A stretch of 64,000 bases of DNA from Syngnathus acus (GCF_901709675.1 NC_051104.1:7568501-7632500), one strand, 5' to 3'; positions 27,063 through 39,512 are shown, counted from the first letter of the stretch. Notes: generated from the sequence alone by a model not told the origin. Translations and numbers: made by a program.

Positions 27063-27115
27063 CCAGCCAGCCAGCCAGCCAGCCAGCCAGCCCTCCCTGC
27101 CTGCCTGCCTGCCTG
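27063..27115. repeat. (CAGC)n followed by (TGCC)n
   Basis: About seven CCAG units pass through 'cctccc' into four TGCC units. The two blocks are related tetramers. Confidence 0.9.
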
Positions 27116-27938
27116 GACTATTGGCATTCACTGCATGTACTCCGTCTTATTTCACTAAAATAATATAATTGTCTCCCATCTTATTGCTTGTAAAGCCATC
27201 TTCTGTCCTCGGGCAATGTGTGTGATCAATGTACTAGCTAACAGAATCAATTCTTCCAGGAATACCTTGTGTTTGTGAAACCATCCCAGGCAGCAGATGC
27301 AGAAGAGGCGGCTGCGAGTGTACCTTCCCGTTTTAGTGGGATTAGTTTAGGGATTTGGACCCTCCACTTGGCACCAGATAGAATGGACCCCGTTTTTTCC
27401 AGGATACATATCTTCTTTACATTTTTTTACCATGATCAAAAGTGACAAAGTGATACTATAAAAGACAAGTAACTGCTCCATAATGGCAATTTAGTGACTA
27501 CATACGTTTGTCAACTGGTAATAATAAATCTTAGTGATCAATATAAAAGAAAAAAATTCCTGCAGTTGCAGCTCCACAACGCTGCACTGCAACTTTGACC
27601 AAAACATCTTGATTTATGTTTGCAATGTTGCTACAATGAATGACTTAATGTCCCGTTACATGTTCCAAGTCTCCACACCTCCTCTTATTCTACAGCTAAA
27701 CAACCATCTTAAAAGTGAAAGTGAATCATGGGAGACCTCCAGGCTGGGGAGTACTATTCCCCAAAAAACTATTAGAGGGGAAAACTATTGGGATAAACCC
27801 CTCTAGGGAGGCCAAAGAGAATGTATGACGAGAAACAAGGAGTATTATGCGGCTAAGGGGAGTCATTTGATAGCTTTTATTTTTTTAGGGTATTTGGGAT
27901 TGTTGTCTGTCATATATGCGGCACATTTATTGTATCCT

Positions 27939-27992
27939 ATATAGATATAGATATATATGTATATATGTATATATACACACACATACATACGT
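27939..27992. repeat. AT-rich (TATA/GATA/CATA) repeat
   Basis: An imperfect run of atag, atat, gtat and catac units. Confidence 0.85.
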
Positions 27993-28918
27993 CCATCCAT
28001 CCACAGCTTCTTCTAATATATATTCATTTTTAGCAACTGAGCAATGCGTGTGACAAAAATGACTTGTTGAAATATGGAATATATTTGCTTGGGAAGTCTT
28101 TAGCAAGGGCAACATCAGTCTTAATAACCATGGACAATTTCCCAGGAAGTATCATGACATATTGACTTACTTCCATGTGCTCTTAAAAAAAAACAAAAAA
28201 AGACTTGTTATGCAAATTCAGGAATGTCTTGGCGATTGTCATTCCGTTGTTTAGTCCAGTGCTTTAATTCGATTTGAGGGAACCCAGCGATGCCAAATTG
28301 CGTCTCTCGCTAACGTTGCTGGAATGATTGAGTTACCTGTTATTGCATTTGTGACTTTGAGTTCAGTCCCTTCCTTTGCAGCTGTTCCACGAGAGCAAGT
28401 GAAGTCAAGTCTAGAATCCTTTCATTTCCTTCGTAAAGCGCATTCCATGTTCTGTATTAGGTGGATAAATGGCATACTTTATGTTTTGGGGTATCTGACT
28501 TTTTACCACCCGTTTTGGCTTTATCTGAGACTTCTACTGTGCTGTTAACTTTTAGTCAGGTATTGTCTTCCTTTTGTCATCTTTTCTTCCGCCATGCTGC
28601 AAAAGTCTGCAGCAGCAGCGGCAGACTCGGTCCATTCTTTGGGTAGCACAGGAAGTGAAACTGTAAGACTGAGTTCACTGGTAATTGGCTACGGTCACGC
28701 TAAGCAAACAGGAAGGAATCTGCAACTGATTAGAATTCTTCCTCCTGTAATAATAGTCCCCCTATACCCCAGCAAATTAATTACATTCAGGGGTCTATTC
28801 CCACTATTGGTTTTCCTGTTTGGAAGCTGCAATGTAAAGGGACAAATCCCAAGACAACACAGCCGAGCTGCTTTTTCAATTAAAGAGAGACAGGATAAGT
28901 CCAAAAGGCTTGTGGAGA

Positions 28919-28928
28919 GGCAGGCAAG

Positions 28929-28960
<32 letters not shown>

Positions 28961-28961
28961 C
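28919..28961. repeat. (GGCA)n tetranucleotide repeat
   Basis: About ten GGCA units, the first of which is varied (caagca). Confidence 0.9.
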
Positions 28962-30426
28962 CTCCATCTAGACATCGTTTTATCCAGACATAGTCACTGT
29001 CTGCTCTCAGACTGCTGAGTAATTCGGTTTGCTTTATTTTTTTAACAGGATTTTTCATTTGTTTGTTTTGAGAAAAAAGAAAACGTGTTAAAACGTATCT
29101 ATCTATATATGGCATAGTCTTAAATGGCATAGTCACTTTGCAAAATCAATACTGCATGACGCCTATGTTTACATGTTGAAACACAGTGGCACTCACCACC
29201 GTTCGAAATGAAATGAAAATAAAACGGGTCGGCAAAAAAAACCTACATTTTTATTTCATCTTCACAGAGAGAGAGAGAGAGCCAGGACTGCTTCAAAAAT
29301 AAACGAATGCCTAACAATATGTTTGATGTCCTATATTTGAATTTGTACGGTTACTTACATTACTCCTACTTCCCCGGTCTTGGAACTAATCCGATTGATA
29401 TGGAAATGTGCGCTCTGTTTCATGACAGAGTTGCGGAGAGAGTGAACGAGAAAGAATTCCCAGGTTCGCTCCTACTCAAAATTTGCTAAAAAAAAAAAAG
29501 ACCTTCCTAATCCTTAAGCTTCATATTATTGAGGAGAAAGGATTACACAAAACACTTAAAAGCTCCACAATGCAGCTGCTTTCTTTTTGTGATGGACACG
29601 TTCCCTTTTGCATGCACAAGAGGTTAACCAGGAATGCATAAAGTAAATATTGCAGGCCACCATCAACTTACCTTTTTAATAAAACTTAATCTCAGCGTAT
29701 TATACATGGATTGCAATTTCTATTAAATGGTACGCAAAAGAAACAAGCATGTGGTGATGTGAAGCGTTCATTGTTCAAAGTCTGCGTGAAGTTCAAATTA
29801 TTTTTGATAAAATAGGAACACCTATTATATAAAAAGTATGTTGAACGTTTTCTGGTGTAAACATGAGAAAAAGTGAAAAGATATGTCATTGCAATCAAGC
29901 TCAGTAATTCAAAGCACACATGTGGTTTTGCAGCCACTGTAATGTCAGTGCACATTTCCAGCCAGTATCTCCAAACTTCCTGCACTGGACCCCAGCAGGG
30001 TTTCTTATCTGCTCCAAACTCTCTGTTTTATCTTAAAGAGCATTTAAAATCATCACTTACCAATTCCCTTCTTAGGCTAAACAGCCATTCCAGCGTGTGT
30101 TGTCTGTCATTGGGGTTGAAAATTGGCCAATGGACTGGAAATTGGAACCATTGAGCTTGCCGTCCTGAAGGGGGGAAACAAAAAAGAAAAAAAAGAGGAA
30201 ATCAAAGTTAAATGAGATCATGCATGCCAAGAAAATGTTTAACCAAAGGGCAAAAAGGAAGCTGGAGATAACGGAGAAGAGAAAACAGATTCATGTTGTG
30301 TTGTTGCCGTCTGTTTTGGAAGCATAAGCTACATACTGTCTTAGTGTTGATTTGCCAAAAAAAAAAAAGAGCAGTGCGCTTTCAAAATGTACATGAGCGC
30401 AATTTGGTTTTTCCGCATTTAAGATT

Positions 30427-30428
<2 letters not shown>

Positions 30429-30492
<64 letters not shown>
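30429..30492. repeat. (GT)32 microsatellite
   Basis: A perfect 64-base GT tract, the longest pure dinucleotide repeat in the window. Alternating purine-pyrimidine sequence of this length can adopt Z-DNA. Confidence 0.98.
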
Positions 30493-30495
<3 letters not shown>

Positions 30496-33190
30496 TGCAT
30501 GCAAGTACTTTTATAGCCAAAGAGGAATGTGAACATTTACAGTGCATTTGTTGTGCAGGTGATTCACAAGCCCTCCACGGTCAAGCCATGTGAAGTGAAG
30601 ACCATGGACCATTGCATTAAAGAGAAAAAGAGCCCCATCTGCTGGTTTTAGCGGGACACTGCCACACCCTGCCCTTAATACAGCGCCATGACCGCTTTTA
30701 TCAGAAATAAAAACAGTTACGCCATGTCAAGAAGTATTGAAAGCATGCCATTATTAGAATTACTTGAAAGCAGGAGAGATGCCACTTAACAAATATAATT
30801 AAACTGTTTCATCTTTTTTTCTCTATCCTGATGTAATTCATGTTTAAATCCTTGATGACAGGCTGGAAGGGAACACGTCTGGTTTATGATTGTTTAATAT
30901 AGCGTCTGTAATTATTCTCCCAGGTCGAGTTGCCAATATGCGCACGTGTGTGTGCATGTGTGTGTATCTGTCCACAGACTGACAGGAGCAAAGTTTCCAG
31001 AAAAAAACAAAACACAATCAGCCCACACTTGTTAGTGTCCGAAAACATGTTCTTCCAATTAATGAAGGGACAACATGATGAAAACAGACCCATCTGTTTG
31101 AAGGTCATTTTAAAAAAAGTACACAAATCAAAGATAGCCACAGGTGCTTCTCTTTTTATCTCCATTTGCAAACACAATTTGAACTAAGCAATGACCAATG
31201 TTAGCAAAGCTTCAATCAACATGCCGCTGTCAATTTTACACAGGGTGATGTCACAGGAACAGAATACCTGTGAATGTGTGCCATCTTTTCACTGAATCAT
31301 TTGGCGCTGTGCTTTTTCTTAAATTCCCACTTCAGACGAAACATCAAGCCAGGAGCCATATTCCCAGCAAGCATCAACTAGTTCAAAGACACATTGGGCT
31401 CACTCTCCCCAATCCTGTCCTGGCATCTTGTCAAACTCCAATTTGCAGTGACTTTTAGAAAAACATTTTTTTTACTTTGTTGCTTCAACGAAGCCCCCCC
31501 AGCCATTAAAACGTGCAGCGATTAGGTGTAAAAAAAATAAAATTACAGACATGGTTTATTAGGGAAAATTAGCTCTAAGAGAGGTGCACGGTTGAAATGT
31601 GGGCAAGAAATCACAGGCTGAGATACTTGTGTAATAAAAGAGTTTTGAGACCTGATAGTTACGCTATATTCCCAACATATACAGTACAGTGATGGAAAAT
31701 GTCTTAAGACATTTTGAGACGGATCTTTAATGACAAGATTTAAAGAGGGTCAGGTGTGGAGGAAATTGACAGTCGTAAAACACACAACATGGAGGAGTGA
31801 AATACGGGGAGGGGGGTGTCAACACCTTACTTTTTCTAAGTAAGGAGCATGGGCTGCATCACCATTTTTTTTCCAGGTGCATTCTCTTTTCCTTGAGGCT
31901 GGCTAATTTCAAACGAATGTTTCCCATAGGAAATCATGTAAAGTGACTAAGGTGCTAAAAGTGCCCCCATAAAACCTTGATTCATTGGACAGCAAAAGTT
32001 TCAAGTGATATCTTAGCTATCTTTCCTCCCATAAAAAAATGTAAAGAGAAGTTAACCAGTGTGAAATATAACAAAATAAAGTAAAACTACTCATTCCTTG
32101 AAGATTTTAGAAACGCTGGCACTTTTTGTAATCTACAGTAATGCGTGTGAACTGATGGTAGTGTTAGACAAGGTTGACTGTAGGCAAAGTCCATCTCTTT
32201 GCACTCCAAAGACACACAAAGCTCCATTACATCACCTCCAATTTAAGCCAGACAGAGTTCAATATTTCAAAGCAACACATAAGTGATGGTTTGTAAATCA
32301 GCGCCACTCCAAAAGCCAAGACAGAAAACAGAAACTAATGTCCTTGGAATAACCAAAACAACAGTGAACCCAATTTCCTCTTTTGTCACTTGGTGGCGTT
32401 TTGCCTCTCAAACAGAGAAGGAGCTGAGAAAAGAAAGCATCGGCAGCCTGACCCAATGGATGCCCGTGCACAAAGCTGACATGCAGTTTCCTGCGTGAAG
32501 TCATTTCCTCACTAGACAGTTTGGAAAAACACAAGGGGGGGGGGGGGGCCTCCTTTGAATCGGATTGTATCCTTTCATCGTCAAGCACAGATGGGAAAAT
32601 GAAAATATAATCATAAAAAAAATAAATTGACTTCATTTCATCCTTTAGTATTAAAATGGTGCATATTCTCGGACTGCAGCTGGATGTAGAAAACGTATTC
32701 AAGAGCACAAAACTGTGTGATGGATGCGTTGGCGAGATTCAAACTTAATCTAAAATGCATGTCGTGTGTTTTGAATTTACCGCCCTGCTAGAGCCTTCTT
32801 TAATGTACTATCTGGAAATGCAAGTGAATTCCACGTGACAGGGAGTGCGGGAAAGGGAGGCCTTAAAATACTGTCTGTAAGAGATGTAAAATGTATGAAT
32901 ACCCGCCTCACATCTCAGTGTGATTTATGTGAAATAATAATACACTATTTAATGCTTAAACATAGCTAGGAGCGATCCCTGGCTATCAAGATGTACAATG
33001 GAGTAATGCGGCTGCAAGACAAATCACCTTGTGGACTGGTGATGCTTATTTAAAGGTGCGCAGGCAGATATATTAAACTATGTGTAATTGTACACTAACT
33101 CTGCTGTAGGCAAACACAGGAGGAGGCCAGTCGTGATGCAGATGGAGTGGTGTAATCAATTTGGACCAAGCGTTGCTGTCCACAAGACAG

Positions 33191-33303
33191 AAGGGAAGGG
33201 AAGGGAAGGGAAGGGAAGGGAAGGGAAGGGAAGGGAAGGGAAGGGAAGGGAAGGGAAGGGAAGGGAAGGGAAGGGAAGGGAAGGGAAGGGAAGGGAAGGG
33301 AAG
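33191..33303. repeat. (AAGGG)22 pentanucleotide array
   Basis: Twenty-two uninterrupted AAGGG units plus AAG, 113 bases. One strand is pure purine, and GGG runs lie two bases apart, as in G-quadruplex-forming sequence. Confidence 0.98.
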
Positions 33304-33488
33304 TGGAGGAAAAAGCAAATCTGTTGTCATCTTATTCGGTGACATAGCACCAAACTTGTGCAATCGCTAATCGGATACTAATCTATAGAATTTCCGGATG
33401 TTATGTGGTATATCAATTTCAAACAAGGACTCAAGAGTTCGAACAAAAGTGAAGACAATTTTGAATTTTAGTATTGACGCATGAAGTG

Positions 33489-33575
33489 CATTCACAATTT
33501 GTCTTCATGGGCCACATCAATGATGTGGCGGGCCATATCTGGCCCCCGGGCCTTGAGTTTGACACCTGCGCTGTA
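33489..33575 (+). mobile_element. Remnant of a hAT-like or unclassified interspersed repeat end
   Basis: The stretch gggccatatctggcccccgg followed by gccttgagtttgacacctg is a widely repeated vertebrate transposon end. GGGCCA/TGGCCC gives it a local foldback. No partner end was found, so element type and extent are open. Confidence 0.45.
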
Positions 33576-34499
33576 CTTTGACCTGTCCTACCTGATGCAA
33601 AAGCAACCGTGACATTAATATTGCCTCTCTTGCCTCATGTATTTGTTGTAAGCCTTGTTGTGAGTGACTTGTGTGGGCCTACAGAAGTGAATAAGAGGCG
33701 TTCCCGAAACTTTATCACCTTTCCTGTCTCTCAAGTCTTGCTGAGTTGGCCTACCTGGATACACGCATGACTCATGGATTTCAGCGCCACGCATAAAAGG
33801 TGCCTGCCGCCCCCATCCTGCTGCGTTGCGTTCATGTGCAATTATAGCGACGGTGATCCACAGGTGTTGAATTCTTCTGGCAAGCCATAAAACCTGATAT
33901 GCATGATTTGTGCACTCAGCCAGGTCTGTAATTTCATTCCCCTTTTCTTTCATTCCCCCCCTTTCCTGGACCCCACGATCCATTTTCCACCTTTATGAGA
34001 CACCCAGAGAGACTTTCAGGATTATGACATGGTCTGTGCCATGGGGGGGTCTGGGAAGCCATAGAACCTGAGTGAAATGCTCCATTTGAATACGATTTTC
34101 AATGCCTGCGGTGCGTTTCATTTCTCCTCTTTGACTTTCGGACATGCTCGACAACAGAAGCATTGACTTCCAGGCAAACGACATCATCTAGCATTTATTT
34201 GCGCCGGTACGCGGCATGATTGAAATGATTTAAGTTCGGAAACCGAGGCTATGCGTAGACTTAGTACGTAAATCAAGCTTGCTCCTCGATTGGCTCGTAT
34301 ATTTAAGGGAGATTCATAGACGCGGTCGTGCCACGTGGCGGGGAAGTGCAATGTTCTCCAGGGGGAAACTACACAAACTCTGTGTGACATTTTAACAACG
34401 TTGCCTGAACGTGATGAGAGAGAGGTGGTCGCTGCTGCCGAGTACACACCCTTCCTATTCCCACAAATGCATTGCAACTTGTGAACTTTAAACTCACTG

Positions 34500-34640
34500 T
34501 ATTATTACAGCTGCTAATCCAATTCAAGACTTCCATCAGCTCATTTCAGATATTAAAGCTATACAATTGCTGTATGTCATGAAGGTAATGTTAATATCTA
34601 TGCAAATAAGCAAGAGTGGATTTTGCATAATGTACAATTT
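34500..34640. promoter_or_regulatory. Candidate regulatory block with POU octamer
   Basis: A perfect ATGCAAAT (34600-34607) and a second octamer-like TTTTGCATAAT about 15 bases later lie in AT-rich, non-repetitive DNA about 2.3 kb upstream of the slc35b3 promoter. Confidence 0.3.
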
Positions 34641-36879
34641 GGTCGGGGTTGGCAAACTTGTCACCTGAAACAATTCCTCCAGCATCATTGTGCGCCGAGT
34701 AAATAATATTCATGTGCAAAATTAGTCTCGGTGCCTGATTGACATTTTATATCTGTGACTACTTTAAATAATTAAAAAGTGAAATCTTGAAAAGTAATAG
34801 CCTCTCAAACAAATCCATTAAGTAGTTAAAGGTTAGGAGGAAAAACAAGATTATTGCTTACAGCAAACTAATTAATTGACACTACGCAGTTCATTTCTCA
34901 ATTGCGTCATTCTTTACAAGCAAAGCAGAGGTTAAATGAATGAGTACTGAAACATATGTGTCATTAACCGTCTCTCTGATGAAGAAACGACCGACGTTTT
35001 CCTGTCCTCGACATTTTCACGAGTTTGAGAAAAGACTGCACACACCAAATGATATTTCCTGGTAAATTATTTCATGACTTTTTGTTTCCATTTTGGCTTT
35101 TGAAGAGAGATGCTTCCCCCTCCTGGCTGCTCCCAAGAAAGCGAAAAATTCTTGCTTATCATCTCACCTTTGCACTACATTTGCATTGCATGTGACCTGT
35201 GTGTGCAGAAAATGATTCTTGGACAGTGTGTGTGTACAGGGGATTGAATCAAATGTATTTATGAATACTTTCAGGCGGGAGGCTGCTAGTTTTTGTTGTC
35301 ATTCAGGTTGGCTATGACAGATCCCTGTTAACATTCAAAGATTTTCCCCAATTTGATTTTGATGATTATTTGTAATGATATAGAAAGGGAAACGGTAGTT
35401 AGAATCCGTCTCGCCCAGATTGTATTAACAGCACAACTTGGGAGCATTCTCATATTTGAGGTTATTTTATCTAAAGTGTTCAAAGGTGCACTCCCTATGA
35501 GCCCCCTGTTTTAATAATGTCCGTCTTGATCCGGGCAGGAAGCAGCCATATTGGATCCAGACTTCACTAGTGCAAAAGTCATTTTCTTTTTCTTTCTTTC
35601 TCCATCTGCCTCTACTTTATTCCCACCCGTTGCCCTCTGCTTGACTTATTTATTGTGGTACAAAACCATTACCCATAGTTTTTGAATAATCAATAAATAA
35701 TAATTGTATTATTTAATGGCATCGCACAAGGATAGAGGAAATGGGTTTTATTATTTAAATCTGTCACACATGACAAATGGCTACATTTGTAAAGTTGGAC
35801 GGCAAAGATGGGGAGGCAATCGAACTGAGCTGAAGACTTCCTCTACATGAAGTTGTAAATATGATTTTTTTTTTTTTTCATTTTGTCAAGACCTTGAGTG
35901 GGAAAGCAGCAGGTGCTCAGGCTGTAAATTCTGAGAGATTAATTAACCTTTTCCATCACCAATTCAACCCTGCATCTTTTTTTTTTTTGTACAGTGCGGC
36001 CCCCTTCAAGCTCAGGGGTGAGACCTGGCTGGAGTAGAGACGGCTCATTCCAAATGAGTTATTAACAGAATTTTTTGAATAGAAGGAAAAAATTGTAGCC
36101 TAGCCATTTAGTGTCATAAAGGCCTGGTTGGTGAGGCGACGGGGGCCTCCCAGGGACAGGAGGCAATACCATTACAATCAAATCTGAGATGGAAGAGGGA
36201 TTGAGCTGTCCATTCTGAATTTTTATATTGTCGGAGGGCAGGGAAGGAAATAATGCCTTCCTAGAGTGTATTAACCTCTGGCTGGCGAGGTAACAAAAAA
36301 AAAGGGCATACCGGCTAAGAGAGGTAGTATGGGAAAGAAAAAGAGCAAAACAAAAAAATGTGCATGGAAATATATTAATGGAATAAGTCTGAGATCAGAA
36401 GATAAACAGGAATAATACAATATACTAACTAAAAAGGGAGGACAAATAAGACATTTCGAAAGAGTATATAGAGCTCTTTTATTGGACCTTGAGTACAGGA
36501 ATTGCTTTTATATTTGAAATGAGATTTTACCTTTTTCTCTTTCTTTCTTTTTTGTTTCTCTGGGATGTTGGAAATGAACTAGTATTATCATTTGTGAGCA
36601 ATTTGTTCAAAACATATTTTATGATGTTATTTCTGACACTGTTTTTTTGCCCCATTATTTGTTTTGATTGCATTTAAGTGTTTAAGACCTTTTATCGTTA
36701 TTACTTCCAATCTTCATTATGCTGATGTATAATTCATATATTTTTATGTTGACTTTTCTAGCTCTTGGTTTAATATTTGCAGAACATTTTATTTTTATTT
36801 GCATTTCAGTCTTTGTTTTAGTTTGTCATTTGTCTTTTTATTGAGTTCCCTGTTTTCCTATTTCTTCTTTGAAATTGAA

Positions 36880-37183
36880 GAGGACCTGACCGGATGGACG
36901 CACTGGTGGACCAATGGAATGAGTGTTTACCGGTGAGTGCCTGCGCCGACCGGAAGTTGTTGGCTGCGGCTGCCGCAGCTGCTGCAACGCCACTCTAGCA
37001 ACGACGTTGCTAGCCACAGGGCTTCTTCCAGCTCCTTTGCCAAATTGCCAGCTTGTCACCGGCGAAGACAATTACGGACGAGTTTCATCGTCAGTCAATA
37101 TGACTTGGAGATGTTTACAGTCATGCATTTCGCCGGAAAATGACTGTAATTCAACGTAGAGATACCCGGAAGTGTTGTCGAAG
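36880..37183 (+). promoter_or_regulatory. slc35b3: slc35b3 promoter and probable non-coding first exon
   Basis: This GC-rich stretch breaks a long T-rich region directly upstream of the gene. It holds a CCAAT box (36911-36915), ETS-type CCGGAAGT sites at 36950-36957 and 37166-37173, and a further CCGGAA at 37132. No TATA box was seen, which is typical of housekeeping promoters. Two splice donors could end a non-coding first exon: ccg|gtgagt with exon end 36932, and aag|gtaacg with exon end 37183. Either would join the acceptor before 37545, which lies 22 bases ahead of the ATG. The second donor sits just after an ETS site, a common place for transcription starts, so I favour it slightly. The palindromes at 36963-36979 and 36995-37013 lie inside. 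The exact start site cannot be read from the sequence. Confidence 0.6.
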
Positions 37184-37544
37184 GTAACGGGCCGGTCACA
37201 TTTTTGCATTCTGGCTCACATCCATGCAAAATGCCTCATTTCCAACGTTCTGGCCTTCAAGTTGACTCAAATGCATCCGATGGTGAAATGAAAGCATGTG
37301 ATTTGGTGTTCGGTAGCAAGTGTGCTGTTGCAGAGATTTTGTCTATTGACAAAAAAGCTTTTTTTCCTTATTTGTTTTTGAAATCTCTCCCCTAACATTT
37401 GATAACATGACAGTCGAGCCTTTTTTTTGTGTGTGTGTTTGAGCAGTCGTAATAAATATTCTTAATTAGTTTCAAGATTAGCACATTAAACACCTTACTA
37501 GATAGAAACTTGAAACTGATCAAATAGTGTTTTTGTTCCCACAG

Positions 37545-37566
37545 CCACGAGTAGAACCTTGCCACA
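37545..37566 (+). other. slc35b3: 5' UTR part of the first coding exon of slc35b3
   Basis: A polypyrimidine tract followed by cacag (AG at 37543-37544) makes a clear acceptor. The 22 bases that follow lead to the ATG at 37567 and include an in-frame TAG at 37552-37554. Translation of the main frame therefore cannot begin further upstream. Confidence 0.8.
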
Positions 37567-39512
37567 ATGAGTGCAAAATATGGCCTGGCGGGGTACAACA
37601 GTTCGCGGAAGCACATTTCAATATCAGTTCCGGCATCTGCAGAGGTGATGTCCCCTCATATAAAGTCTATGGAGGAACTGAAGGTTCTTGGAATCAGACT
37701 TGGCAACTTTAGTGCCCCCACACAGTTTTGCATCTGTGTGGCTGGGGTCTTCTTCTTTTACCTAATCTATGGATATGTACAGGTAATAAAGCAAATACTA
37801 CCTTGAAAGTAACACCTGACTTTGTGACACCCAAATGAGAAATCAATACTTCCATCTTTGTTTTGTCGTGCTGCTCAGGAATTAATCTTTTCAGTGGAGG
37901 GGTTCAAGCCCTTTGGTTGGTACCTCACTCTGGTCCAATTTGGGTTCTACTCTCTGTTTGGACTCATGGAGCTTCAATTCACAAAAGACAAACGCCGAAG
38001 GTACAGCGATTTTGCTGCATGGAGATGATGAACTGAACGCCTGAACTTGTTTTTCTTTTTCCCCTCCAGGATACCTGGGAAGACGTATATGATCCTTGCA
38101 TTTCTAACCGTGGCAACCATCGGCCTTTCAAACACCTCTCTGGGTTACTTGAACTACCCGACACAGGTCATCTTTAAGTGCTGTAAACTCATTCCTGTCA
38201 TGATTGGAGGAGTATTTTTACAAGGTCTGTTATGCCTATTTTGAAATCATTTAAAAACGGATCGTTCTGCTGACGTTTGGAATCACGACTCGGTTTTGTG
38301 TTTCAGATAAACGCTATAATGTGATTGATGTGACGGCTGCTGTCTGCATGAGTTTTGGACTCATCTGGTTCACGCTTGCTGACAGTAAAGTGACACCCAA
38401 CTTTAATGTCACAGGTCAGTACTGTGCCACACAAAGGCAAAAATGGTCCTTTATCTTGGACATGACTAAGATGTTTGTTTGTCTTCAGGTGTTGTCATCA
38501 TTTCCCTAGCACTGTGCGCAGATGCCGTTATTGGAAATGTGCAGGAGAAAGCCATGAAACTTCATAATGCCTCCAATTCTGAAATGGTATTTGACCTCTA
38601 TCCATACAGTTTTGTTTTTTTACATAGACAGCCTGATGGAAAATGTCGGCAAAGTTGAAATCATTTCTCCATTTGTTTGGTGTCTAACATGTTAAGCGGT
38701 CTGTGCTATGTTTACAGGTGTTGTACTCGTACTCCATCGGCTTTGTGTACATCCTGACAGGGCTGCTCAGTGTGGGTGGGCTTGGACCAGCAGTCTCTTT
38801 CTGCTCAGAGGTGAGCTGGTGCAAAATTGCACCTTAACAGGGTCTAACATGAAAACTTTTTGAATTTGTTCTGGCATCCTAAGGTAAGGTTGTGGCCTTA
38901 CTGACCCAAATGAATTTGCTGTATTTGTAATTATAATCGGGTTAATTTTTAGGACCCTCTGACGACGTACGGATACGCATTCCTTTTCTCCCTTTCGGGT
39001 TATTTGGGCGTCTCCTTTGTGTTGGCCTTGATCAAGCTGTTTGATGCTCTTGTTGCAGTTACTGGTGAGTTTTCCAACTTTTTGTCAAATATGTGAACTT
39101 CCAAAGTCTAACTAAGAGCAAAAGAAATAACTGGTGTCCAAATCGTGACCGTTTGACTTCTTTGCAGTGACCACGGGTCGGAAAGCAATATCAATTGTTT
39201 TTTCCTTCATGTTCTTCACCAAGCCCTTCACTTTTCAGTAAGTACTGCCATCTTTGGACTTTTTTCTGTTGAATCATGTGATCACTGCTAAGAAAACTTG
39301 GATTTGCCTTTCCTGACCCTGCAGTCCATTGGCGTAAACCTCTGACCTTCTCCCAACCCAGGTACATCTGGGGTGGCCTTCTGGTGCTCTTTGGCATCTT
39401 CTTGAATGTTTACAGTAAAAACCGTGACAAAATGAAGCTTCCCTCAGTCAAGGACCTGAAGAGCTGGCTTTTGACGGGAAAGAAAGTCAGACTCCTCTCC
39501 CAAAATGTCTAA
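37567..39512 (+). CDS. slc35b3: Solute carrier family 35 member B3, Golgi PAPS transporter 2 (nine coding exons, 374 aa)
   Basis: This gene encodes the antiporter-type carrier that moves 3'-phosphoadenosine 5'-phosphosulfate from cytosol into the Golgi lumen for sulfation of glycans and proteins (known for the family: SLC35B, UAA/nucleotide-sugar transporter fold, about ten membrane helices). Coding exons: 37567-37782, 37879-38000, 38070-38224, 38307-38414, 38489-38586, 38718-38810, 38953-39064, 39168-39237 and 39362-39512. Every intron is GT-AG and 69-142 bp long. The frame is open to a TAA at 39510. The start is fixed by an in-frame TAG five codons upstream and a good Kozak context (gccacaATGa). 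Family segments seen: MSPHIKS (29-35), VAGVFFFYLIYGY (58-70), ELIFSVEGF (73-81), a long match around SNTSLGYLNYPTQVIFKCC (133-151), ADAVIGNVQEKAMKLHNASN (211-230) and TTGRKAISIVFSF (303-315). The C-terminal tail (LLSQNV) also resembles the human one. Sequons lie at N198 and N227. The recognition rests on recall of the human protein. The near relative SLC35B2 fits less well. Confidence 0.96.

Larger units (their letters stand above)
20128..36880. other. Non-coding DNA upstream of slc35b3
   Basis: It holds simple repeats, one SINE piece and several regulatory-looking blocks listed separately. A (GGC)n tract with GGCCATTGG lies at about 22793-22815, and a perfect 20-bp palindrome at 31696-31715. 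The last 450 bases before the promoter are strongly T-rich. No coding exon is recognised. Confidence 0.55.

Noticed and set aside
27063-27115. CRISPR-like regular repeats
   Set aside because: The units are 4 bases long with no spacers; this and the similar arrays are microsatellites in a vertebrate genome.
33073-33370. Frames of repeated GREGK and PSLPF residues
   Set aside because: These are translations of the (AAGGG)n array, which has no stop in any frame.
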